DNA of 33,049 nucleotides from an uncultured Oscillibacter sp. (lineage in GTDB: Bacteria > Bacillota > Clostridia > Oscillospirales > Oscillospiraceae). The DNA lies in the NCBI GenBank assembly GCA_947382875.1, contig CANDBG010000030.1, positions 1-33,049 on the forward strand, given 5' to 3'. Position 1 is the first letter of the stretch. Every line of letters starts with the position of its first letter. Below the pieces are notes generated by a model. That model was not told where the DNA came from and ran no database searches. It saw only the letters and a program-made list of their open reading frames with translations. Position numbers and translations under genes: made by a program. Shown here one piece after another: positions 22,569 through 29,728 of this stretch.

Positions 22569-24365
22569 TTACCACGGAATGAACTGGATATTTGCATCCA
22601 CATTTCCACCGATTCCGGCAACAGAGCATTTGCTGGAAAACTGCCAGTAATTCATTTGATAGTAGAAGGTTGGATACAGCTTTTCCGAAGTCGCGCTCTT
22701 GTATTCAGGGAACCACGTGAGGTACTGGGACACAGCGGCCTGATCGTATTTGAGGTAGCCGACCTGGGAACCTTGGTAGATCATAGGCGTGTAACCGGCC
22801 TCCGCGATGCGGCGGCAGAAGGCTATGGCACAAGCTGTTGCCATTTCCGGCGCGGTGTCGTTCACGCGATACTTGCTGCTGGTCTCCCAGTCGTAAGCGA
22901 CCGGGCCGTTGATGTTCAAATCCCGGAGGTGTTCAATGACAAAATCCGCTTCCTCAAGGGCTTCCTCCACCGTGATGGCCTGGGCGAAGAAGTAGACGCC
23001 GGTTTCGATTCCGGCATTCATCGCACCCTCAATGTTTTGGCGATAAAAGGCGTCTTCGCTGACCTTTCCGGTGGACGTGCCCCGCAGACCGATCCGAACC
23101 ATGACAAACTCCACACCATCGGCGGCAACCGCCTGCCAGTCAATGGTTTCATTTTTACTGGCACGGTTCTGGTAGGCCGAAACGTCAATGCCGAATCGGG
23201 TACGGAAATCAGTACCCACGTAGGTCAGACGGTTGCCGTTCCACTGAAAGTCGCCCTGCTTCAGACGGCTGGACGGAACGCCTGCGTAAACGGGAACTTT
23301 CTTTCCCCCGTACGAAATAAAGCTGCCGGTAGTTGCGCCGGGGGTATAGATTTCACTGGGTTGAATCCCGGACGTTCCCGGCGTATCTGGATTTACCGGA
23401 TTTTCCGGGTCCGCAGGTGTAATGGGGACAACCACGATTCCCGGGTCGTCGGAAGGATTGGAATCAGGAGAAGTATTCGGGTCGCTGGGAACGCTTGGGT
23501 CCGCCGGAGTGTCCGGGTTGTTTGGCTCACTGGGAACATCCGGTTCCGGGGCCGGCTCCGAAACGGGAGGCGTACTGATCATCGGCGTCACGCCGCTGAA
23601 GTTGCGAAGACTGCCCTCAATCGTCACATTCGTGAGCTTGACCGCTCCCGTTACGCCGGGCGCTAAAATCAAATCACCGTGAATCGTCATGTTCTCAAGG
23701 GCTGCGCCGCCGGGCGCGTTGATCAGCAAATTACCATCCACATCGCTGGAATAGGTTTCTGTCTCCTGCACAAGCACTTGAATCATATTGTTAAGGAGGT
23801 TCACCAATTCCGCACGGGTCAGGGGATCCGTAGGGCGGAAAAGGTTCTCTTTCACATCATTGAGCCAGCCCCGGGCGGTCATTTCTGCAATGTAAGGCCG
23901 TGCATACTGTGCGATTTGCGCCTCATCTGCATAATTCAGGTCCAGGACCGAGGCTTCCACATGGAACGCGCGGGCCACCATGGACATAGCCTGCTGACGG
24001 GTGATGCTCTCCCCCGGAAGGGCCTGTCCGGCATTGCCTAAGTACACGCCGGCGGCGTTGAGCTTCAGAATGGAGTCCTCCCAGTAAGTCCCCTCTGTAT
24101 CGGAAAATGTCTCGCTGCCGGAAATGTTCTGGAACCGGAGAAAACGGTCCAGAATTCCGGCGAATGCGCCGCGGGTGATGGAAGCGTCCGGACGGAAGGA
24201 ACCGTCCTCATAGCCTTGCAGAACGCCGTATTGCTGGCTCCATTTGTCGATGGATGTTTCAGCCCAATGACCTTCGGTATCCGTGAATGCCATCGCCGGA
24301 GTCAGGGCCAGCGCAGCAGCCAGCGTTCCGCACGCCAACTGCTTCGGCAGTCGAAATCGGTGCAT
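22569..24365 (-). CDS. S-layer-anchored GH25 lysozyme
   Basis: Protein of 598 residues. A signal peptide ends near AMA (residue 26). Three SLH domains (about 27-75, 86-135 and 145-195; FTDTEGHWAETSIDKW, GSFRPDASITRGAF, LFRPTDPLTRAELVNLL) bind secondary cell-wall polymer. A short beta-strand region (about 213-255, ALENMTIHGDLILAPG, VKLTNVTIEGSL) and an acidic Pro-Asp linker (about 262-335) lead to a GH25 muramidase domain from about 385. Its catalytic Asp is probably in FGIDVSAYQ (Asp394) and YDWE carries Asp492 and Glu494. The ATG at 24365 follows AAAGGAG, and a strong promoter is 100 bases upstream. It likely remodels peptidoglycan while held on the cell surface. Confidence 0.93.
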   Translation of the reverse strand: MHRFRLPKQLACGTLAAALALTPAMAFTDTEGHWAETSIDKWSQQYGVLQGYEDGSFRPDASITRGAFAGILDRFLRFQNISGSETFSDTEGTYWEDSILKLNAAGVYLGNAGQALPGESITRQQAMSMVARAFHVEASVLDLNYADEAQIAQYARPYIAEMTARGWLNDVKENLFRPTDPLTRAELVNLLNNMIQVLVQETETYSSDVDGNLLINAPGGAALENMTIHGDLILAPGVTGAVKLTNVTIEGSLRNFSGVTPMISTPPVSEPAPEPDVPSEPNNPDTPADPSVPSDPNTSPDSNPSDDPGIVVVPITPADPENPVNPDTPGTSGIQPSEIYTPGATTGSFISYGGKKVPVYAGVPSSRLKQGDFQWNGNRLTYVGTDFRTRFGIDVSAYQNRASKNETIDWQAVAADGVEFVMVRIGLRGTSTGKVSEDAFYRQNIEGAMNAGIETGVYFFAQAITVEEALEEADFVIEHLRDLNINGPVAYDWETSSKYRVNDTAPEMATACAIAFCRRIAEAGYTPMIYQGSQVGYLKYDQAAVSQYLTWFPEYKSATSEKLYPTFYYQMNYWQFSSKCSVAGIGGNVDANIQFIPW

Positions 24366-24465
24366 GGAAATCTCCTTTCGTCACTTTTTGTCGTTTTGGG
24401 AAGGAAAAAAATACGCTGCCCACATCGGGCGGCGGTATTGCATTTTCAAAACTGGCAACGATTGC

Positions 24466-24494
24466 ATTATAACAAAAACACTCCTGCCGGTCAA
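24466..24494 (-). promoter_or_regulatory. Sigma-A promoter of the SLH-GH25 gene
   Basis: On the minus strand TTGACC (complement of 24489-24494) and TATAAT (complement of 24466-24471) are 17 bases apart with an extended -10 TG. The leader of about 95 bases contains no obvious structure. Confidence 0.88.
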
Positions 24495-24562
24495 GAACCT
24501 GCCGCAGATTTCCAAAAATAACATTCAAATGCTATCTGGACGTTCCTGGCCTGCAATTGTTG

Positions 24563-24591
24563 TTGACAAGCGGCTCGGTATCTGATAGAAT
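24563..24591 (+). promoter_or_regulatory. Sigma-A promoter of the tyrS T-box leader
   Basis: TTGACA (24563-24568) and TAGAAT (24586-24591) are 17 bases apart with an extended -10 TG at 24583-24584. Confidence 0.88.
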
Positions 24592-24599
24592 GTTTTCAG

Positions 24600-24878
24600 G
24601 AAACGCGAAGAAAAGGACCAGTAGCTGTTTTCATCCCTGCAAAGAGAACCCCCGGTCTGGTGAAAGGGGGAGAGGGAAAGACAGTGAATACGCCTTGGAG
24701 CCGTCGCCCGAACGGGGAACTTTCACTCCCTTAGTAGACGCGTACCGGGAGCGCCCGTTACTGCGCAGCCGTGTGTTGGCACGGCATGAGGCGTTCGCCC
24801 GCGAGGGCGGCGCGAACCAGAGGTGGTACCGCGAAACAAATTTCGCCCTCTGTCCCAATCCGGGGCAGAGGCTTTTTT
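24600..24878 (+). promoter_or_regulatory. Tyrosine-specific T-box riboswitch
   Basis: The 280-base leader of tyrS has the T-box elements in order. Stem I holds the GA-rich AAAGAGAAC near 24641-24649 and a specifier loop with GTGAATACGCC, where TAC (24689-24691) is a tyrosine codon. Stems II and III follow. The T-box core GAACCAGAGGTGGTACCGCG is at 24814-24833 and pairs with the uncharged tRNA acceptor end. The competing terminator pairs CCTCTGTCCC (24847-24856) with GGGGCAGAGG (24862-24871) and ends in TTTTTT. Uncharged tRNA-Tyr should allow read-through into tyrS. Confidence 0.95.
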
Positions 24879-24912
24879 ATCTGTCCGGGAAATATCAAAA
24901 GGAGAAGATAGT

Positions 24913-26139
24913 ATGCAGATTTACGAAGAACTCAAAGCACGCGGCCTGATTGCCCAAGTGACGGATGAGGAACAGATTCGCGAGCTGGTCAACAACGGTA
25001 AAGCCACCTTTTATATTGGCTTTGACTGCACCGCGGACAGCCTCCATGTGGGGCATTTTATGGCACTTTGTCTTATGAAGCGCCTCCAGATGGCCGGAAA
25101 CCGCCCCATTGCTCTGATCGGCGGAGGCACCACCATGGTCGGCGACCCCTCCGGACGTACGGATATGCGTCAGATGCTGACGCCGGAGGTAATTCAGCAC
25201 AATGCCGACTGCTTCAAGAAGCAAATGGAGAAGTTCATTGATTTCAGCAACGGTAAAGCCTTAATGCTTAACAACGCCGACTGGCTCATGGATTTGAATT
25301 ATATAGAGCTTCTGCGGGAAGTGGGCGCGTGTTTCTCGGTGAATAATATGCTTCGGGCGGATTGCTACAAACAGCGTATGGAAAAGGGCCTGAGCTTCCT
25401 GGAATTCAACTATATGATTATGCAGTCCTACGACTTTTACCATATGTTCCAAACGGTGGGCTGCAATATGCAGTGCGGCGGAAACGACCAATGGAGCAAT
25501 ATGCTGGGCGGCACGGAACTCATCCGCCGCAAGCTGGGCAGGGACTCTCACGCTATGACGATTACTTTGCTCCTGACCAGCGAGGGGAAGAAGATGGGAA
25601 AAACAGCCAAGGGCGCCGTCTGGCTGGACCCGAACAAAACCAGTCCTTACGACTTCTACCAATACTGGCGCAACATTGAAGACGCCGACGTATTGAAATG
25701 TATTCGTATGCTGACGTTTCTGCCCTTGGAGCAGATTGACGAAATGGACAACTGGGAAGGCAGTCAGCTGAACCAGGCAAAGGAACTGCTGGCCTATGAG
25801 CTGACGAAGCTCGTTCACAGCGAGGAGGAAGCCCAAAAAGCCCAGGAGACCGCGCGGGGTCTCTTTGCCGGAGGCGGCTCCGCGGCCAATATGCCTTCCA
25901 CCGCGCTGACCGCCGGGCAGTTCACGGACAGTAAAATCGGCGTTCTTACGCTGTTGGTCGCCTGTGGTCTGTGCGCCTCCAACGGCGAGGCGCGGCGGCT
26001 GGTTCAGCAGGGCGGCGTAGCGATCAACGACCAAAAAGTGACTGCCGCGGACGCCATGCTTGACCAGGAGGATTTCACTGGTAAAGGAATTGTCATCAAA
26101 AAAGGCAAGAAGGTTTTCCACAGGGCATATCTCCAATAA
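24913..26139 (+). CDS. tyrS: Tyrosine--tRNA ligase
   Basis: Protein of 408 residues, class I aminoacyl-tRNA synthetase that charges tRNA-Tyr. HVGH at 45-48 stands for the HIGH motif, with FYIGFDCTADSLHVGH the usual opening; the tyrosine-binding region has LIGGGTTMVGDPSGR, and QSYDFYHMFQTVGCNMQCGGNDQWSNM is conserved. The KMSKS loop is KMGKT (residues 227-231). The C-terminal S4 RNA-binding domain begins about residue 345 (SNGEARRLVQQGGVAINDQKV). The ATG follows AAGGAG. It is directly downstream of a tyrosine T-box, which fits the identification. Confidence 0.97.
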   Translation: MQIYEELKARGLIAQVTDEEQIRELVNNGKATFYIGFDCTADSLHVGHFMALCLMKRLQMAGNRPIALIGGGTTMVGDPSGRTDMRQMLTPEVIQHNADCFKKQMEKFIDFSNGKALMLNNADWLMDLNYIELLREVGACFSVNNMLRADCYKQRMEKGLSFLEFNYMIMQSYDFYHMFQTVGCNMQCGGNDQWSNMLGGTELIRRKLGRDSHAMTITLLLTSEGKKMGKTAKGAVWLDPNKTSPYDFYQYWRNIEDADVLKCIRMLTFLPLEQIDEMDNWEGSQLNQAKELLAYELTKLVHSEEEAQKAQETARGLFAGGGSAANMPSTALTAGQFTDSKIGVLTLLVACGLCASNGEARRLVQQGGVAINDQKVTAADAMLDQEDFTGKGIVIKKGKKVFHRAYLQ

Positions 26140-26148
26140 TGCGCGGAA

Positions 26149-26176
26149 GCGGGGCGGCTGCTTTGCAGTCCCCCGC
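26149..26176 (+). terminator. GC hairpin downstream of tyrS
   Basis: GCGGGG plus GGCTGC on the left pairs with GCAGTC plus CCCCGC on the right (one bulge, one G-U) around TTT. There is no T tract after it, so it is a weak terminator candidate or an RNA 3'-end protector; a second structure follows at 26191. Confidence 0.5.
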
Positions 26177-26190
26177 GCTCTGTCCGGTTA

Positions 26191-26224
26191 ATAATTGCAC
26201 AAAAGAAATCTTTTGTGCAATTAT
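26191..26224. repeat. Perfect 15-bp AT-rich palindromic hairpin
   Basis: ATAATTGCACAAAAG and CTTTTGTGCAATTAT pair perfectly around AAAT, and the right side runs into GTTTTAGTTTTTAC. It could be the real tyrS terminator or a regulator binding site for the lipoprotein gene that follows. Its AT-rich stem is unlike the GC-rich terminators elsewhere in the window. Confidence 0.6.
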
Positions 26225-26329
26225 GTTTTAGTTTTTACAGTTTTGTTACCAATTGTTTCTATTTTGTAATTAAATCAGGCAGACACGTCCCTATACTACA
26301 TTTAAGAATCGAAACAGAGGGATGTTTGT

Positions 26330-27436
26330 ATGAAAAGGGGAGCTATCGCGGCACTGTCGCTGCTTGTTTTATTAACCGCCTGCGGACAGGCTTTGGCAAA
26401 ACCGCTGGAAGAAAATCCTTCATCCATCCAGCCGGCGGTCCTGGACGGCGAGGCGCTTTCCCCGGACGGACGCTTCCGGGCGGAGGCGGAGGGCGTAAAC
26501 GAGAGAATATTCGCCATGGGGCTGTACCCGGTAGAATTCGTTCAAATTGCAGACGCCGCGACCGGAGAAATTCTTTGGCAGGACCATGGGGCCTATAAAC
26601 AGGAAATCCTCTGGTCGCCGAAGGGTCAGTACGCCGCCATTGCCCGTACAACCCGGACTTTTTGCACCGTCGTCCTGATTGAAACCCAGAAGTGGACTAC
26701 CTGGGAATTTGTTCTTCCAAACGGCGAACCAATTCCGGAGTATACCTTTCTCCCGGACGGCTGGGGCGTATGGCAAAGCGAAAATCATCTTGACCTGACT
26801 GTCGGCGGGACCGCCGACGGCGAGGAACCGCATTTTTACAGCTGTTCTCTTGCCCTGGAAAATGGGACGCTTACCGGTCATTCCTGGGAAACCACAAAGG
26901 AGATTTTACCCGAAAAATACGACTTCAACCACGACGGCAAACCAGAAACGTTAGAACGTACAACGGTCTGGTTCCCCGGAATGACGGACGCGGCAGCGGA
27001 TACCTACACACTCTCCATTCTGGACGAAAACGGCGGACTCCTCTGGCAGGGAGACGCAAGCACCTGTCACACTGGAGAAAATTCTTATTATGGTTGCCAG
27101 GTCGACGGCGAAGATTACCTTCTGCGGTATCAACCCTATATGCAGCATGGTGTTTGTACTTACCGCTATTCGTTATTTTCCCTGGACGAGACTGGACAGG
27201 AGGTTCCATTTCGTGAGAACTCCGTGAAATTTTCCGTAAGCAGCCCGCTCAACAGCGTTGGCCTGGACCCGGCGGAGGTTGCGGCGTTTCTCAAAGACGT
27301 ACATCAATATTTGGACACGGCCCAGCTCCTGGTCAGCACCGTGACAGCGGACGACCTCTTTTTCCTGGACTACGACAACACACTGACCCTGGAAGAAAAC
27401 TTACAGCGGCATAAAAACTCGATTGAACAGTATTGA
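26330..27436 (+). CDS. Lipoprotein of unknown function
   Basis: Protein of 368 residues. MKRGAIAALSLLVLLTACGQ is a type II signal peptide with the lipobox cysteine at 18. The mature part starts ALSPDGRFRAEAEG and has repeated strands of a beta-propeller or TolB-like kind (VQIADAATGEILWQDHGAYKQEILWSPKGQYAAIA, LSILDENGGLLWQGD). A segment DFNHDGKPETLE resembles an EF-hand or dockerin-like calcium loop (Asp-Asn-Asp-Gly spacing). I do not recognise the family; the C-terminal part TLEENLQRHKNSIEQY is helical. The ATG follows a GAGGG site of moderate quality. A -10-like TATACT at 26292-26297 has no convincing -35. Confidence 0.8.
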   Translation: MKRGAIAALSLLVLLTACGQALAKPLEENPSSIQPAVLDGEALSPDGRFRAEAEGVNERIFAMGLYPVEFVQIADAATGEILWQDHGAYKQEILWSPKGQYAAIARTTRTFCTVVLIETQKWTTWEFVLPNGEPIPEYTFLPDGWGVWQSENHLDLTVGGTADGEEPHFYSCSLALENGTLTGHSWETTKEILPEKYDFNHDGKPETLERTTVWFPGMTDAAADTYTLSILDENGGLLWQGDASTCHTGENSYYGCQVDGEDYLLRYQPYMQHGVCTYRYSLFSLDETGQEVPFRENSVKFSVSSPLNSVGLDPAEVAAFLKDVHQYLDTAQLLVSTVTADDLFFLDYDNTLTLEENLQRHKNSIEQY

Positions 27437-27445
27437 AAACGGCAG

Positions 27446-27473
27446 AACGGGCGGGGAAATCCCGCCCGTTTTT
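27446..27473 (+). terminator. Terminator between the lipoprotein gene and dapA
   Basis: AACGGGCGGG (27446-27455) pairs with CCCGCCCGTT (27461-27470) around GAAAT, followed by TTT. It ends at the stop codon of the convergent dapA. Confidence 0.87.
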
Positions 27474-28360
27474 CAGCGCGTCAGGCCGTACTGCGCCAGA
27501 ACGTTCCGGATGGTATCCAAATGCGCCTCGGTGGGCGGACAGAGGGGGAGACGCAGTTCTCCGACCTTCCATCCCAGAAGGTTCAGCGCCGTTTTGACGG
27601 GAATCGGATTTACCTCACAGAACATCGTGTCGCAAAAATCCTTCAAATGCACTTGCAGTTTTCCGGCGGCAGCAAAATCGTTGTCCAGACAAAGCTGCGC
27701 CAAACGATGCATTTCCGCTGGCAGAACATTCGCCGCAACTGAGATTACCCCCTTGCCGCCCAAGGCGCAAATCGGCACGGTTTCGTCATCGTTGCCGGAC
27801 CAGATGCAGAAATCCTCCGGGCAGAGGCTTCGCGTTCGCTGCACATTCCCCAGGTTCCCGGATGCTTCCTTCACGCCTACGATATTCGGATGTTTCGCAA
27901 GAACTGCGTAAGTCTCCGGCGTAATCGAAACGCCGGTGCGGGAGGGGACGTTGTACAAAATCACCGGTGAGGACACCGCGTCGGCAATGGTTCGATAATG
28001 CCGGATAAGTCCGGCCTGGGTCGCCTTGTTGTAGTATGGCGTCACAACCAGCAAACCATCCGCTCCGCAATGTTCCGCGTCTTGGGAAAGCGTGACGGCA
28101 TTCTCCGTGGAATTCGATCCGGACCCGGCAATGACCGGAACGCGTCCGCTTACGTGCTCCACGCAAAACGCAATTGTCCGTATACGCTCCTGATAGCTCA
28201 TGGTTGTCGCCTCGCCGGTCGTTCCGCAGACGACAATCGCATCGGTTCCGTTTTCGATCTGAAAGTCCAGCAGCCGGCCAAGGACTTCCAAATCAACAGC
28301 TCCTTCGTTAAACGGCGTAACGATTGCAGCTGCACAGCCTGTAAAGATTATTTCCTTCAC
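27473..28360 (-). CDS. dapA: 4-hydroxy-tetrahydrodipicolinate synthase
   Basis: Protein of 295 residues, the normal length. It condenses pyruvate with aspartate semialdehyde at the first committed step of lysine and diaminopimelate synthesis, in the cytosol. The Schiff-base lysine is Lys164 in GVKEASG; the catalytic triad partners are Thr47/48 in CGTTGEA and Tyr136 in LYNVPSRTG; TPYYNKATQ is also conserved. The GTG at 28360 lies about 6 bases after AAGGAGGGG; the frame extends to 28504 but that part has no ribosome site. asd lies upstream on the same strand, 76 bases away, so the two supply the pathway in order. Confidence 0.95.
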   Translation of the reverse strand: MKEIIFTGCAAAIVTPFNEGAVDLEVLGRLLDFQIENGTDAIVVCGTTGEATTMSYQERIRTIAFCVEHVSGRVPVIAGSGSNSTENAVTLSQDAEHCGADGLLVVTPYYNKATQAGLIRHYRTIADAVSSPVILYNVPSRTGVSITPETYAVLAKHPNIVGVKEASGNLGNVQRTRSLCPEDFCIWSGNDDETVPICALGGKGVISVAANVLPAEMHRLAQLCLDNDFAAAGKLQVHLKDFCDTMFCEVNPIPVKTALNLLGWKVGELRLPLCPPTEAHLDTIRNVLAQYGLTR

Positions 28361-28383
28361 AAAAGCCCCTCCTTTTTGATAAG

Positions 28384-28423
28384 AAGAAACGGCCCGCCGC
28401 AGGTATACGGCAGACCGTTTCTT
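28384..28423 (-). other. Hairpin between asd and dapA
   Basis: AAGAAACGG (28384-28392) pairs with CCGTTTCTT (28415-28423), with an inner GCCG/CGGC stem. On the minus strand no long T tract follows, so it may be an attenuator or processing site rather than a full stop before dapA. Confidence 0.55.
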
Positions 28424-28436
28424 TTGTAAAAAATGT

Positions 28437-29528
28437 TTACTTTGCTTCGATATAACCCTTTGCGCACAGCAGTTCCGCCAGCAGAACGCCGCCGCCTGCC
28501 GCACCCCGGAGGGTATTATGGCTCAGGCCGACGAACTTATAATCATACTGCGTATCAGGCCGCAGACGGCCCAGCGAAATTGCCATGCCATTTTCCAGAT
28601 TCCGGTCCAGCTTCGTCTGAGGACGGTTGTCTTCCTCAAAATAGTGCAGGAACTGTTTCGGCGCAGAGGGCAGCCCCAGTTCCTGGGCAGGTCCCCGGAA
28701 CGCGGCCCAATCGGCTTTGATCTGCTCCATAGAAGGCGTTTTGTCCGCGGCGAATTTCATGAAGCACGCCGCCATATGCCCGTCGCTGACGGGCACCCGC
28801 AAGCATTGAGCGGTAATTGCGGGGGAGGCTGCTTTGATAATCCTTCCACCCTCCACACGCCCCCAAACCTTCAGCGGTTCCTGTTCACTTTTTTCCTCCT
28901 CGCCGCCGATGTAGGGTATACAGTTATCGATCATTTCCGGCCAACGCTCAAAGGTTTTGCCTGCGCCGGAAATCGCCTGATACGTGCAAACAGCCACCTG
29001 CTCCAAGCCGTATTTCAGCAGCGGATGCAGGGCGGGAACGTAACTTTGAATGGAGCAGTTCGATTTGACAGCAATAAAGCCGCGCTTTGTTCCCAGACGC
29101 TTTCGCTGAGCCTCAATGACGGCGAGGTGTTCCGCGTTCAGCTCCGGCACAACCATGGGAACATCCTCCGTCCAGCGGTTCGCGGAGTTGTTGGAGATGA
29201 TGGGACATTCCAGTTTGGCATAAGTTTTTTCCAGCGCACGAATTTCGTCTTTTTTCATGTCCACCGCACAGAAACAGAAGTCCACAGCCTGCGCCATTTT
29301 TTCCGCTTCCGCTGCGGCGTCCAGAAGGACGAGCGTTTTTGCCTCCTCCGGTATGGGCGCTTCCATGGCCCAACGGTCTGCGGCAGCTTCCTCATAGGTT
29401 TTCCCGGCATTGCGGGCGCTGGCCGCCACGGCGGTAAGCTGGAACCAGGGGTGATTCTCCATCAAGGTAACAAACCGCTGGCCCACCATGCCGGTAGCGC
29501 CAATAATGCCGACTTTGTATTGTTTCAT
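28437..29528 (-). CDS. asd: Aspartate-semialdehyde dehydrogenase
   Basis: Protein of 363 residues. It reduces aspartyl phosphate to aspartate semialdehyde, the branch point toward lysine/diaminopimelate, threonine and methionine. The N-terminal Rossmann motif is VGIIGATGMVGQRFV. The active-site cysteine is Cys158 in KSNCSIQS, and the SISGAGK-like segment AISGAGKTFERWPEMIDN, NCIPYIGGEEEKSEQE and RVPVSDGHMAACF belong to the Clostridia/archaeal-type enzymes. The ATG at 29528 follows AGGAGG at 9 bases. No good sigma-A promoter was found directly upstream on the minus strand; the perfect TATAAT on that strand lacks a matching -35. Confidence 0.95.
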   Translation of the reverse strand: MKQYKVGIIGATGMVGQRFVTLMENHPWFQLTAVAASARNAGKTYEEAAADRWAMEAPIPEEAKTLVLLDAAAEAEKMAQAVDFCFCAVDMKKDEIRALEKTYAKLECPIISNNSANRWTEDVPMVVPELNAEHLAVIEAQRKRLGTKRGFIAVKSNCSIQSYVPALHPLLKYGLEQVAVCTYQAISGAGKTFERWPEMIDNCIPYIGGEEEKSEQEPLKVWGRVEGGRIIKAASPAITAQCLRVPVSDGHMAACFMKFAADKTPSMEQIKADWAAFRGPAQELGLPSAPKQFLHYFEEDNRPQTKLDRNLENGMAISLGRLRPDTQYDYKFVGLSHNTLRGAAGGGVLLAELLCAKGYIEAK

Positions 29529-29592
29529 AATTAGGTTCCTCCTGCTGCGTCAATACGGAAAACCAATTGAGCCGTTTTCCGTCGGATTTTGG

Positions 29593-29621
29593 TTGAATGT
29601 GGCTGAACTTTGTATTATAAT
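29593..29621 (+). promoter_or_regulatory. Sigma-A promoter of the SpoIID-like gene
   Basis: TTGAAT (29593-29598) and TATAAT (29616-29621) are 17 bases apart. The palindromic ATTATAAT here also reads as a -10 on the minus strand toward asd, so the two divergent promoters may share the element. Confidence 0.65.
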
Positions 29622-29728
29622 GGGGATTGGCAAAGCTAAAGTGTTTACCACACACGGACAAATGTCTGCAACAAATATAGTAACATGATTTTTGTCCATC
29701 GTCAAGATCGGTCATATTGGGAGGTTCC

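Noticed and set aside
21661-22629. Minus-strand frame opposite the Cys-rich gene
   Set aside because: It runs through a terminator and lacks a ribosome site; the plus-strand frame has AGGAGG and clustered cysteines.
23340-23570. Repetitive stretch taken at first for tandem repeats
   Set aside because: It encodes the acidic proline-rich linker of the SLH-GH25 protein, with irregular units typical of a flexible spacer.
22353-23666. 437-residue plus-strand frame opposite the SLH-GH25 gene
   Set aside because: Shadow of a clear minus-strand gene with SLH and GH25 motifs.
25261-26136. Minus-strand frame opposite tyrS
   Set aside because: tyrS is certain; the frame has no start signals.
26292-26297. 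TATACT as the promoter of the lipoprotein gene
   Set aside because: No -35 element at an acceptable distance was found.
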